From Engraulis encrasicolus (lineage: Eukaryota > Chordata > Actinopteri > Clupeiformes > Engraulidae), in the NCBI RefSeq assembly GCF_034702125.1, contig NC_085860.1, positions 58,026,680 through 58,090,679 on the forward strand: a stretch of DNA of 64,000 nt, in the 5' to 3' direction. Shown here piece after piece: positions 53,297 through 64,000 of the stretch. Position 1 is the stretch's first letter, and every line of letters starts with the position of its first letter. The notes below the pieces were generated by a model. The model searched no databases. It saw only the letters and a list, made by a program, of their open reading frames with translations, and was not told where the DNA came from. The position numbers and the translations under genes are program-made.

Positions 53297-53379
<83 letters not shown>
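53297..53379. repeat. (GT)n array, 83 bp
   Basis: Uninterrupted GT repeat. Confidence 0.98.
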
Positions 53380-53380
<1 letters not shown>

Positions 53381-53739
53381 AGATGAATGGCTTTTCAGAT
53401 GGTTGATGACAGGTAAATAGATAAGTGGGGACTCCGCATCTCTATAATTTATATAACAAGACAAGATGTGTGTGTGTGTTGTAAAAAAAAAAAGTCAGTG
53501 CAGTCCTGCTGACCATTGCGATACTGCACTTGGCTGCACTGCACTGCTCTCTCTCTGTCATCTCACTCTCTCTCTCACACACACAAAACTTGTGTTATCA
53601 CATCATATCATGTGCCAGTAGACATTCTGCCTCTTGCCTGCCCTGACTGTAGAGCTTGTCTTTAATTACCATCAGGTGTGTGTGTGCGCGCGTGCCTGTG
53701 TGTGTTTGTGTCACTCTAGGTTGGCCAGCTATGCAGCTT

Positions 53740-54022
53740 CATTCTTCTGTTTCTCTTCCTCTCTTTACCCTCTTCTTTTTTCTCCTCCTCCTGTTCTCCA
53801 TCTCTCCCCCTCCCTCCCCCATTCTGGTCTTCCTCCTCCATCCTTCCCTGTCTCTTCCTCCTTCCCCTTTTCCTCTTTTGCCTCTTCCTTGTCTTCTACC
53901 TCCTCCTTCTCCTCGTCTTTCCCCTCTTTTCTCTTCCTCTTCTTCACCCTCATCTGCCTTGCCCTCTTGCTCTTCCTCCTCCTCTTCTCCATCCCCCTCC
54001 TCTTCTGCCTCTGTCCTCCCCT
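53740..54022. repeat. Polypyrimidine tract
   Basis: About 280 bases of CT-rich sequence (TTCCTCCTCC, TCTTCC words). Both long frames here are compositional. Confidence 0.85.
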
Positions 54023-54338
54023 CAGCCCTCTGCGATTTGAAGGCGTGTAATTAAAGTGCAGACGCTGCTTAGCTGCAAAGTGCCCTTCAAGTGTCGACAG
54101 GAGTCCACTTTGCCGTTGCCCAGATTGCTGTATACCATCACCAGTGTCTCTGGAAGTATCCTCAGCAGTGAGGTCCTTGTATCTCTTCTACACCACTTCT
54201 CTTGCTAATAGGTGTGCTTTGTCTGTGTCTAATGCTCTCTCTTGTCCTTGGAGAGCCGTGTGTCTTAAGGTTTGTGTTTCTTGCTCCAGTTCTTGGTGTG
54301 TGCGGCTATTAATTAATTCACCTAATTGTCACCTAGAT

Positions 54339-54420
54339 CAGAGTTTCCCAACCTCTTTTATCTTGTGCAACCCCTAAACATCTTTGCCACGCCATTGGTA
54401 CTCCCCTCACTCATGCTCTA
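54339..54420 (-). mobile_element. Truncated hAT MITE fragment
   Basis: It starts CAGAGTTTCCCAACCTCTTT. The CCCCTCACTCATGCTCTA block matches, on the opposite strand, the interior of the 43425-43619 MITE. The central part and other terminus are missing. Confidence 0.65.
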
Positions 54421-54684
54421 GATCTCTTCCTCTATCCCAGGCCAGTTTGCAGCACATTCAACCTCCCGAAAGGGGAAGTGGGATGGTGCAACCACTCCTA
54501 TCCTGCACTTTGCTCTCATCCCTATGACTGAGTTTTGCTATGAACACTGTGGTGTTGTGTGTTCTGATCACTGCTCTCCCTGGGCTGCTGGTCAGGCCCA
54601 GGGCATAGTCATCTAAAAGCACCCCCGCCTTCCCCACCCGATACACACAGTATATTGTAACGAGGACACGATTCTGGGCCTCCT

Positions 54685-54730
54685 CTCTCCCTGGACCCAG
54701 GACAACTGACCCCTTTGCTCCCCCCTGTCG
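54685..54730 (-). mobile_element. Fragment of the 'gggcccag' repeat family
   Basis: GGACCCAGGACAACTGACCC followed by CTTT matches the 17645 fragment on the same strand and the 14961 block on the opposite strand. Confidence 0.4.
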
Positions 54731-55575
54731 GATTCCTTGCTGATCTCTGCTCTCATTGGACTGCACGCCTGTTGTTTGGTTCCTAAGCGGATAAGTCAAG
54801 CTCGGGCCACCAGAGGCCCCACACAGGGATGACTTGGCTCTGGAAGGACACTTGCTGCAGTCCCCACAGGCCCATCACAGACACACAGACACACACAAAC
54901 TGGTTGTGCAACTGAGGCTTCTGTCACCCAGGGCCTCTCTCTCTGTCCCCCTGTGCCCTTGCCACCCCCCTCCCCTTTATCCAGTGTCTTGGTCTTTGGC
55001 AGCCTATGCCATCCACACGTCATATTTGACAGACCGGCTAAGCCATCATCACCACCGCTGGGCTGCAGCCGATGCCTCCCCAGAGCACATGCAGTATCAC
55101 TGCCAACCACCTAACCACCTAGAGGGAAACAGAACAATTTTTTTGAGTAAAATAAAGCCCCCCATTTACACCAGATGAAAAGATGAAAATGGTACCTAGC
55201 AGGAAGATTGGCATTATTGTGTGGTGTGATTGAGGATGTGTTTGGCAAAGAGCACAGCAGATTGTCCATTATGCCAAGCTGCTCCTGGCTGACTGAAAGG
55301 TTCTCTCTCTCTCCCTCTCCCTCCTGTGTAACAGACTTCACCAATAATTGCGAGATGGTGGTTTGGACCGATTAGGTGCTGGTCTATGTGCTTTGGGTTT
55401 GTGTTTTTCCATCACAAATTACTGCTCTCTTAGTGGAGTTCTGTCTCGCTGCCATCTGTCTCACATCCATAGACGTTTTTGAGTTAAAACTGCAGTTCTT
55501 CCCTAATGTGTCCAAGAAGTGAAAAATTCACAATTGTTCAGACTGGAATTAGTTTCAGTGTATCCGTTCTAAGCA
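54731..55575. other. Intergenic, no gene recognised
   Basis: GC-richer sequence than its surroundings at 54800-55080, without an exon that I can support. The 114-residue frame at 54834 has no recognisable domain. Confidence 0.4.
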
Positions 55576-55579
55576 GTAA

Positions 55580-55765
55580 TGGTGGACTGCATTTATCTAG
55601 AGCTTTTCCACAAAGCTATGCCTCACATTCCCCCATTCATACACCGATGGCCAGTACTTCCATGCAGAGTACCACCCTGCTACAAAGGGACCAGAAGAAT
55701 GAGGCTTGTACTTGCAATCACCTCGTGTTGAACAGGCTTCTCACTAAGCCACCGCCACAGTGACA
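55580..55765 (+). mobile_element. Dispersed fish repeat fragment
   Basis: 'tggactgcatttatctagag', 'cattcccccattcatacacc', 'gatggccagtacttccatgc' and a closing 'actaagccaccgcc' match in order a very common teleost repeat (SINE-like, with a tRNA-less body), as I recognise it. Ends are approximate. Confidence 0.6.
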
Positions 55766-56428
55766 AATTTTCCTTAGAATAGGAGACGAGAGGCCATGGA
55801 ACAAACTGTTGCAGTCCTCCAACATCCAGTTGATACCAGCCATGTTTTAAAATACATTCCCCTGAAAGTTTACTGGAGTCCTCTCTGTTTTTGAGGTAGT
55901 GTTTCACAGCTTGTATTTCTGCCCACATAAAACCCCATTCTTCCTGAGCATGATGGAATCTAACAAAAGAAACATATCCCTTTTGCCTACTCATACCTCC
56001 CTCTCTCTTTCTCTTCCCCATTCTGCCTCTCCCTCTCTGTACTATATAAAGTGGCTCTGTTGTTTGGTGTCCCAGGAGTAATAACAACAACAAAACAACA
56101 AAAACAAGATGAATGTCAGTGTTTGTTTACAATTAAGCTGCTTACTGTGTTTGATCATTTGGGACAGGGAGTCATTGTTATCTGTGTGGCTTAGATGAGG
56201 GTCTATGTTCCTAATTAAAAACAGTGTTTTCTTTTCACCTCTTGTCACCAGTGCCATGTGGAGTGTGATATATCAGACAAGTCTTTCCCCACTTAACACA
56301 TTACGCTAATATAGTCCTAGTCTCCAGTGGCCATCTTACCAAATCCATCTTTATCTCTCTCCCTAACGCTTTCCTTTATAGGCCAATGGAGTAGCTGAAT
56401 GATGTTTATATCACAAAGGATGCAATTT
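55766..56428. other. Intergenic, no gene recognised
   Basis: A minus-strand frame across 55680-56093 has normal-looking composition. It overlaps the repeat fragment and has no recognisable domain, so it is not called as a gene. Confidence 0.4.
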
Positions 56429-56429
56429 G

Positions 56430-58027
56430 GGTAACACTTTATTTTAGGGATACATCTATTAGCACTAATACATACAATATTAATGCCTGTGTAAGTAACT
56501 TGTAAGGCATGTACTAAGCAAAATAAGACAGTTGTTAAGCATGTATTCACAAATGTCTTGTTCATGCCCAATTAGGGATTTACTACTAATATAACCTTAG
56601 TAAGGACCAGTAAGCCTATATTTCTATTTATTAGTAAGTAGTAAGTGGCAGAATACAATGTGTATAAGCTCCCGACACACTGTGTGAACAAACCCTGAAC
56701 AGTGTGAAAACAGATGTGGAATAAGGGTCCCTATTCTAAAGTGATGCATTGGTCAGCCCAGATGGCTCAGGGCCTCTGCACCACCAAAGTCCCCCTCGTT
56801 ACTTAGGGCCCCCACACCACCCAGGCCCGCACTACCGAACCCCCTGGATCTACAAACTGTAAGGGTATGTTAAATAATTAATATTAACCTATTTGGGTCA
56901 TCTACTTTTCTCTTTTCAAGACAACGTAGAGAAAGTAACAGGAGCCTTTATATAGCAAGGATTGAACGTACACTTGTCAATGGCGGTGGGTTGGTGACAT
57001 GTACAGGTAATTTTTTTCATATACCACTGAGTTTTAATTGTAAAAACCCCCAACATAAATGTAGAACATTAGAATAATAGTTTTGAAGCAAAACGAATCT
57101 ATTCTTTTGTGATAATTAAGATAATGTTTGAGAACATTAGCTTCAAGAAGTGCAGTGCATGATGGGTACGCAATCTAGACCAACAGACAACCTACCCAGC
57201 TCTGAGCCTACGTCCTTAGCTCCTCCCCTCACTCGTGAAATTTAGATGCTATCCAAACAATTTGCCATGTACGTAACAACAGAAATATTATCATTGCTGC
57301 ATTGGCCATGCACTGCATTTCTGACTAAGGGCGTACCCATCATGCACTGCACTTCTTGGAGCAAAGTTTCTCAAACATTAACTTATTTATCACAAAGGAA
57401 TAGCTTAGTTTCGCTTCCAAACTATTACTCATCGTTATATTCTGCATTTATTGTAGGGTTTTTACAATTAAAACTAATTGGTGTATGAAAAAATGACATC
57501 TCACCACCCACCGTCATTGAGAAGTTTACGTCCAATCCTTGCTATATAATGCTTCCAATCACCATCTAATGAATTGGGTAGAATAAGTGAGATCTACATA
57601 TCTATTGAGACTCATGCAGATTCAGAAATGTTCTTACACTTTGCTTCCCGGGGATGGAGGGTAGACTCGGGGCCCTAGGTAGTGCGGGGGCCAGAAGCCA
57701 TCTGAGCTGCATCACTTTAGAATAGGGACCCTTATTCCACATCTGTTTTCACACTGTTCAGGGTTTGTTCACACAGTGTACCAGGAGCTTATACACATTG
57801 TATTCTGGCCCTTACTGCTTACTCATAAATAGAAATCTAGGTCTACTAGGTCCTTACTAAGGTTATATTGGTAATAAATCCCTTATTGTGCATGAACAAG
57901 ACATTTGTGAATACATGTTTAACAACTGTCTTATTTTGCTTAGTACATGCCTTACAAGTTACTTATACAGGCATTAATATTGTATGTATTAGTGCTAATA
58001 GATGTATCCCTAAAATAAAGTGTTACC
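56430..58027. mobile_element. Long foldback element (1.6 kb)
   Basis: The element runs from GGTAACACTTTATTTTAGGG to its near-perfect complement. Arms of about 740 bp (56430-57171) and 700 bp (57331-58027) pair throughout, with indels and substitutions, around a ~160-bp loop. The flanking octamers GCAATTTG and GGAAGTTG agree at 6 of 8. The terminus matches the 320-bp palindrome at 19785. No transposase is present. Confidence 0.93.
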
Positions 58028-58062
58028 GGAAGTTGTTAGCCTGGCTTTCCCAGACCACATTA

Positions 58063-58745
58063 ATTCACCTTTGGCTAAGGCCCGCCCTAAAGTGCTTTTT
58101 GACCAATCACAGCGCAGCAAAAGGACGACCTCGGACAAACCTCGGACAGTTTTGACAGCGCTCCATTGAACTCAATGCTGAAATCACATGTTTTCAAGTA
58201 GTTGGCGAGATACAGCCGTACTATTATTAAAATATGAAGCTGTTTCAGAGTAGGATTTTGGATTTCTGACCTAAATTAATGAAGAAACACTGCTAGCAAA
58301 GTTAACTATCGGTCACGGCAGGAGTGTTTTGACTAGCAGCTGATGGACGTGATTTTGTTAAGCTACTGAAGACATAAAGGCCAAACATTAATGTTACACA
58401 TTGCTGTGGCTTTGAAGATGACTACAGCCATCACGTTGTGTGATTTCGTTTTCGGCTAGCAAGTTTGAGTCAGGGCTCAAAAGATATGCGAGCTCAGCTT
58501 ACCATATTGCTGGTTACAATACCCATAGAAGAGCCCATAACAGCTGTGATGCATCGCTTGACCGTTCAGAAAAGAAATACTTATATTAACAATACTATGA
58601 ATGCGTTTTTTATTTATTAGGAGTGAATAACTGCTGCGATTTGCAGTCACTGCATAAATCACGTTGATATCTCAGCATTGAAAGTTTATCTGTCCAACCT
58701 AGCAACTGTAACTAAAGAGGGCGGGGCTTAGCCAAAGGTGAATTA
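58063..58745. mobile_element. MITE-like element with ~28-bp inverted ends
   Basis: AATTCACCTTTGGCTAAGGC followed by CCGCCCT at the left pairs with the complement of 'agggcggggcttagcc' and 'aaaggtgaatt' at the right (58717-58746). The interior has 'ttgaccaatcacagcgc'. A target duplication is not resolved. Confidence 0.75.
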
Positions 58746-58953
58746 CTTCGAACTTCATTTTTGGACAGGATCCTTGATGCCCTGGAGCGCTTGGGTGGGA
58801 GGAGTGAGCTCAGCTCTGGTTTGAAATGAGTGGTGACCAATCGCTGACAGTTGACGTTCATGACGTATGTTATTATGCGACCAAGTGCATTTGCATATTG
58901 GCTTGCCACCTGGAGGATGACTAAACCCTCCCCAGAGGAACGTAAGCAGACTA

Positions 58954-59197
58954 TAGACAGGCTGTGCCCTCCTGGTGACGCATCATTTTCAGCATTGCAA
59001 CTAGTCAGGTCAAGAGCCATGCAAGTACTTTCTGAGTTCCCGAAAATATGGGATCTCCTCCCACTTTGTCGGTAACCAAACAACCATAAGCAAACCAAGG
59101 TAGGCAGGTTAACCATGCCGTTTGGGAAATGCTAATTGTTATGCTCTTGGTCAGACCAAGTCTCGAAGAGATTTGAACGTCAATGATAAACAGGCTA
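58954..59197. mobile_element. TAGCC-family element, copy D
   Basis: 'caggctgtgccctcctggtg', 'gtcaggtcaagagccatgca', 'gccgtttgggaaatgctaat' and a closing 'aaacaggcta' align along the whole of copy C at 18957-19186. The left end has decayed to TAGACAGGC and no target duplication is seen. Confidence 0.8.
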
Positions 59198-60368
59198 ACG
59201 ATGCTCATCCATTGTTCAATTTGACGCAAGCCGTACCAACGCATTCAATTAATTTTCAATTAAATGCGGCTGGTCGTCGTTACCGGACTCGCAAAGCATG
59301 TTGGGATTCCGGTACGCCGAGCGTGAGTCCGGTGGCACATCAAAAAGCTCTCCTCAAAGTTATGCAAATGGCCACGGCTGACGGACTGCCTTACCCAATG
59401 ACTGTTGAGCACATTAAGTTGTCCCACCTGTGGTCATCACGAAGGTGCATTTTCCTGCGTAAAAGTAGTTTTTTGACAGGTATTATTATGTTCGATTTCG
59501 ACCATAAGCATAACAACACGAGGTCAAGCTGTGTGTGAAAAAACACATGTGCCAAGGTCGGTAAGAGCATATTGAGTTGTAATTTAGGGGCAGTCGGTTT
59601 GCTACATCGATAAAAACGGCTAAAAATGTAGATTGATATACTTCCTGTATATAAGTCCCTGGCCACGCGAGCTGTAGTAGCAGTGCGTCGACACTGGGGT
59701 ATCCAATATGTCAAGCTGCGATAACAAGACACATTAATGGATGCGTACGGTAAGCAGACTATTAATCAGACCTCGACGTGTTCTACATTGTGGTTTAACC
59801 CACTGATGTCTAAAGCACCTGCAAAAAATGCCTGCTCAATGCCTAAGCCCTTTTTGGGTAAAGTTTCCCTTAGCCTATAAAAACCTAAATATCTAAAACA
59901 TTAAACATTTAAAAACCTAAATATCTAAAACATTGAACATCTAAAACATAAAACAATACAAAGTTGCTGTAAGACCCTCATCTTAAACGGTAAGACCCTC
60001 ATCTTGAGAATGTGTTCATTCAGTTCAAACGTACCAATATTTTTAATAAAAATACCTGAAATCTCATGACCTGAATGCTGCTCCAGGCCCCAAAGGTCAA
60101 TGTTGCGCAACGCAACATCCAGCATCAATGGGTTACTGTAACTCCATTGATATTGCTTAGAATCTTTAATACACAACCCCTTCTGGTTTTTCAACAAATC
60201 ACACCCTGGTATCACTTAATGATCCAATTACGGGTTTTCATATGTCAAATATTCATTCTCCCCTCCTCTGACATGTTCCAAGACCCTGATTTCCAACACT
60301 CACTCTTATTACTCTTGCCCTGAGGAAGATTTGGACTGAAAACTTGGCAAGCAAAGAACAAAAAGTAT
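59198..60368. other. Intergenic with short tandem repeats
   Basis: A ~35-bp unit ('aaaaacctaaatatctaaaa') is tandem at 59878-59945 and a ~21-bp unit ('ggtaagaccctcatctt') at 59968-60006. The 138-residue frame at 59122 overlaps copy D and has no recognisable domain. Confidence 0.5.
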
Positions 60369-60369
60369 C

Positions 60370-60520
60370 AGTAACACTTAACTTGACGCCGGTGTCATAA
60401 GCATGTCATTACAGTGTCATGGCACAGTCATAGATGAGTCATAAACATTATGTCCATTTCATAAACATTTTATGACTGTTAGCCTTAAGTGACATTCAGT
60501 TATGGCAAAGACTGTCTTCA
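60370..60520 (+). mobile_element. Half of a GGTAACACTTTA-type element
   Basis: GTAACACTTAACTTGACGCC followed by several GTCATAA/CATAAAC words is typical of the common teleost 'gtcataa' elements. The opposite terminus is not found within the window. Confidence 0.6.
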
Positions 60521-60539
60521 GCATGTATTATAAGCAGAA

Positions 60540-60660
60540 GGTTGTGCTGGGATTGCATTTGGCTGGGAAGCATGTATGCAGAGGGTCGAGTCGGGATTGC
60601 ATTTGGCTGGCCAGCATACTGTATGCAAAGGGTTGAGTCGGGATTGCATTAGGATTCCAT
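60540..60660. repeat. ~50-bp minisatellite, about 2.3 units
   Basis: 'gggattgcatttggctgg' recurs at 60549 and 60591, then partially at 60639, with 'gggtcgagtc'/'gggttgagtc' between. Confidence 0.85.
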
Positions 60661-61195
60661 GTCCAGCCTGCCAGTGCCGCTCCTCACCTGCCATGCTTTA
60701 CTGAAACCAATTATACGCTCCTATGGGCACTCTCGTTCTCTCACACACACACACTGTCACAATCTCTCCAGTAGTGTCATCTTTCTCTCTCTTTCTTTCT
60801 CTCATGCTCTGTCACTCTTGGGCGCTTTGTCACACTTTTGCGATCTTTCACTCTCTGCCTCTCTTCCTGCCCCCCCCCCCCCCCTCTATCTCTCACGCTC
60901 TGTCTTCCTCTTTTTCTTTTAGTCAGACAGCCTGCATCTCTCGGTCTCTGCCCATCTCTGTCTCTCTCAACTGCTAAATTGATATGAGATGTGGCTTGTG
61001 AGTTTGTGTGGTTGTTCATGGACACCCTCCAGCTTATTTCCAGTCAGAGGAGTGGAAGGCAGAATGAAATGCTCAGTTTGTCAACTCAGGAGAAGGTAAG
61101 AGATATGGTACTCTGTCACACTCTGTAATTCACTTGTGCTCTTCAATCTTTCAACCTCTTCTCTCTCTCTCTGGATTGTTCCCCAGTCATGCATA
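60661..61195. other. Intergenic, pyrimidine-rich, no gene recognised
   Basis: CT-rich sequence with a C homopolymer at about 60870-60883. The frames are compositional. Confidence 0.5.
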
Positions 61196-62600
61196 TGTGG
61201 GTAGATGACAGTTCGGCAGAAAAAACGATGTTTTTACAAAACGTTGTTTATGAGGGAAAAAAGTATATGTCTACAAAGTGCAGCAATTAATCTTTTTTTA
61301 AAAATCAAGTGGTCACAATGTTGGTCTATTAATTGATTATTTATTTACGTTGATAAAGCAATTTGCTGAAAATATGTCCTTTGGTGTGACATTAAGAAAT
61401 AAATATATTAAGTAATGTAGAAATGGCTTGATTGAGTTTTATGAACATTGTTACACTCTTCATATTTATTGATTTTTTTTTAAAGTCTTAATTTAATGAG
61501 AAATAACCATTTAAGGATTTTTTTTTTCCATTAGAGGTGAGCTGATTAGAAACCTTCGAGGGAATATAGGGATATCTTTCTTTTTAAATGTTCACAATTG
61601 TCCAAATTTATACTAACATTTCAGGGATGATAATTTGTTCTTCCATAATGCAATTTTATATTCAGTGTTTATCAAATTTATTGTTAAGCTCAAACAAATA
61701 TTTCAGCGTTTTAAAAATGTCACACCGTAGGACATTCATGTCACACTAAAGGACAGAAATGCAAAACTGAGCCAGAAACAAATGTATCAACATGATTATT
61801 TTGTCTTTTGATCATAATGTAATGCTGTAGTCAATATTGACGTACACTTTATGCTTTTAAGTCTTTAAGTCATAGATTATCAGCCTATCGTAACACTTAA
61901 TGACAGCCATGCGGTAATTAAATTTAACCTGCAGAGCTCATAAGACTCATACTGAAGTGTGACGTTGGCATGACCATCACACAACACCATTGAACTTGTA
62001 GTGTGTAGTGGCCAGTGCCTGTTTGGTATCTCAAGCTGGACAGCACATTTATGCTATATTGAGCTCTCCACAGCATACTTTATTCATCTATACTTCTCTA
62101 CACTCTCTCACTCATCGTTCCTTCACTGTTACCGTTTTATTTTCTGGTTTCAAAGCACCTTTAATGACATCTTATATCCTTTGACGGTATCTAGAATCAA
62201 CAGCAAATATTCATCAACAATGCCTCAAAGTATAAATTCCAATGGCCAATAAAGGAATACGTCATTTGAATACACAATATTTATCTAGTCAAACAACAAA
62301 ATAGTTGTTTTAAAACCTATTTCTCAGATATCTAGTCCTTTGGTGTGACCTGTTTGTCCTTTGGTGTGATACTTCAAAGTGTCACACTCACACCATAGGA
62401 CTTTTGAGCTTTTGAGTTAATTTAAAGCCATGTCGTTGCCAACTGAAATACAATTTCACCTTTAGTAAGATGCATTTTCATAGATGTAAAGAAGATAAGA
62501 CATAAGAAAAAAATAAGAAAAATATACACTATTGTCAAAATGTATTTTATGGCTGTCACACCAAAGGACTACAAAAATTGATTGATTGTTTGAAGAACTC
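61196..62600. repeat. Motif-repeating AT-rich element, word CCTTTGGTGTGAC
   Basis: The word or its complement occurs at 61376, 61719(-), 61740(-), 62335, 62356, 62381-62405(-, decayed pair) and 62555(-). The rest is AT-rich, without a supported frame. Limits are approximate and no terminal repeat or duplication is established. Confidence 0.7.
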
Positions 62601-62999
62601 TGAGAGAAAAACCTAAAATCCACCCTTGCCATTGGCTTCTTAAAGTGTATATCTCAGGTTAATTTTTATTCAAAATAATGGACTTACTTTGATAGTTCTA
62701 CCACTTCAACAATTATCCATCATTTTTTTCATGCAATAGGGCATCAGAAAATGAAATTTAATGAGGAAAAGTGTGTATTTTCAGTAACATGTTCAAAGAA
62801 TTCTAATCTATTGTGTGACGTCAGGCGAGGCCATTCAGTAGCCCGCAGTAGCGGTAGCCCTGTATTCTTTACGGTGTGTGATTGAATTATGCCGTACGGG
62901 TATGCAATAAATATCATTGGCAATATTATATCATGACCGCTACAGGGTGCCATGTGACCGTGAGGCAGTAAAATAGCCTACCAGTGTTCGAACTATGCA
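62601..62999. other. Intergenic, no gene recognised
   Basis: No gene or bounded repeat is supported. Confidence 0.5.
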
Positions 63000-63039
63000 A
63001 AAAAAAAAAAAAAAAAAAAAGGGGGGGGGGGGGGGGGGG
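63000..63039. repeat. A homopolymer followed by G homopolymer
   Basis: About 21 A followed directly by about 19 G. The A run could be a retroposon tail, but the adjoining G run is unusual and homopolymer lengths are error-prone. Confidence 0.9.
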
Positions 63040-63398
63040 CTACGGGGGTACGATTGCGCTTGCCTCAAAGTGCGAGTCTCGAAAGCTTGAATTTGGAGAA
63101 GTAGGCCTACCATGTGATTTCAAATTTCAAGTAGGCCTACACTACAAATTACCAGACATTGTTAGTAGCAACCTTTAGTAGGTCTATCACGCCATTTCAG
63201 AATCATGTCCAAGTGGGAAAGAATGTAAACAGCGACAAATAATAAATAAATAAAACAGTTTGGGTGAATCATTCGCTCCAAGCTTTTTAACGGCAAGGTG
63301 CAAAGCAGTCGGCTGCATTGTAAGAGTGCCAGAGATTACCAAATTCAAACGACTGCAAAGCAATCTGTCTGGGCACAGCGGAAAGCACCTGTGCGGTC
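63040..63398. other. Intergenic, no gene recognised
   Basis: Nothing supported. The hAT element starts immediately beyond. Confidence 0.5.
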
Positions 63399-64000
63399 CA
63401 GGGCCGGTTTTTAGCATAGGCCGGCTAGACGGTCGCCTAGAGCGCCATGTGAAGAAGGGGCGCCGAAATGGCGCTCTCCTATGCGTAATTTTGCGATATG
63501 AAGTTTTTTTTTATGAAGTCGCAATCAACAAAGAGTGGCGAAAGCGCTCCTCACGGCAAAGCGCCCCTCAGCCAATAGTAATATCGCTTCCAACTGTCTC
63601 TGGGAAGTCTGTGAACCAATAAACAGACAGTTCTGAGAAAGGGGGCGGGACGAGTGACAGCCTGCGCTCTATTTTGAATTTGGAGACTCACTCGAGAGAC
63701 AGAGGGCAAGCGCAAACAATAGTGCTGCTCTGCTGGATGGAGATTATTATGTTCTCATTAAACCACTCATTGCATGATGCAGGAGTTTCAGAGGGTGTAT
63801 TTGGGAAACTATGTGATTTAATCAGCAACCGCTTGTGATTGTGGAAAGCCTAATAGTTATGAGGTTTACTATTTGGAATTAGAGAGAAAAAGAGCTTTGT
63901 TTTTGATCAGAGAAATCGCTAGTTAGCATGCTAAACATTAGCCAAGTATGCCAAGCAATGAAATCCAGTAAAGTAGCTGTTAGTAGCCTACTCACTACTC
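63399..64000 (-). mobile_element. hAT-like element, second copy, truncated by window end
   Basis: It begins CAGGGCCGGTTTTTAGCATA and matches 2187 back to about 1603 in reverse complement with high similarity. The shared blocks include 'ggcggtcgcctagagcgcc'-like sequence (one mismatch here) and 'ctgtgaaccaataaacagac'. The other end lies outside the window, so the length and duplication cannot be checked. Confidence 0.92.

Noticed and set aside
55680..56093. 137-residue minus-strand frame with unremarkable composition
   Set aside because: It runs into a dispersed fish repeat, has no known domain and no splice or start context that I could support.
58030..59198. One 1.17-kb element bounded by GTTAGCCTG and CAGGCTAAC
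   Set aside because: The ends match, but the flanking nonamers differ and a separate MITE and copy D explain the interior better.
59122..59538. 138-residue plus-strand frame
   Set aside because: Its first part lies in the TAGCC-family copy and the remainder shows no domain.

Overview
This window looks like a piece of a teleost fish nuclear genome. The evidence is the very high density of (AC)n/(GT)n dinucleotide arrays, tRNA-derived SINEs with typical fish 3' modules, an L2/CR1-type LINE reverse transcriptase, and many hAT-, PIF/Harbinger-like and foldback non-autonomous DNA transposons. I could not resolve the species. I found no host exon, tRNA, rRNA or protein-coding gene that I can support. 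Almost all open frames are low-complexity reads of microsatellites (Thr-His or Cys-Val runs) or shadows of repeats. The only real coding remnant is a dead reverse transcriptase at about 25.76-26.88 kb.

Layout. 0-6.5 kb: a 1.45-kb hAT element sits inside a compound CA/CT microsatellite, followed by facing GT and CA arrays, a Harbinger-like MITE abutting a hAT MITE, and a foldback element. 6.8-11.6 kb: two ~0.81-kb copies of one repeat lie in inverted orientation about 3.2 kb apart, with a tRNA-derived SINE between them. 11.8-14.9 kb: a purine tract, CA arrays and a diverged three-unit tandem repeat. 18.9-20.1 kb: a short TAGCC-ended element with a 9-bp target duplication, then an essentially perfect 320-bp palindrome. 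20.2-25.6 kb: long simple repeats and a LINE-tail-like repeat. 25.7-27.0 kb: the LINE fragment. 27.9-28.2 kb: two elements in series separated by three copies of the same 9-bp target site. 29.1-30.7 kb: an unclassified repeat, a minisatellite, a minus-strand SINE and a DNA-element fragment. 32-38.6 kb: the densest simple-repeat block. 38.7-44.9 kb: motif-repeating AT-rich elements, a hairpin MITE, and a hAT MITE with a perfect 8-bp duplication. 48.5-50.6 kb: a nested composite containing a palindrome with two opposed tRNA-like modules, a hAT MITE and a LINE tail. 52.06-53.02 kb: an element built around repeated ATGTTCCCC. 56.4-58.0 kb: a 1.6-kb foldback. 58-62.8 kb: further DNA-transposon relics and another motif-repeating element. 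63.4-64 kb: an inverted second copy of the first hAT, cut by the window end.

No genes work together here. The recurring theme is a set of non-autonomous elements, each built around its own 9-15-nt word repeated in both orientations (TGACGGTGGTGAC, CCTTTGGTGTGAC, ATGTTCCCC, CCAATATGGCCGCC, GGATCCGG). They stand beside several long palindromes. This architecture is the most interesting unexplained signal. For the ATGTTCCCC element, a nearby unoccupied copy of the host repeat supports insertion with a TTA duplication.
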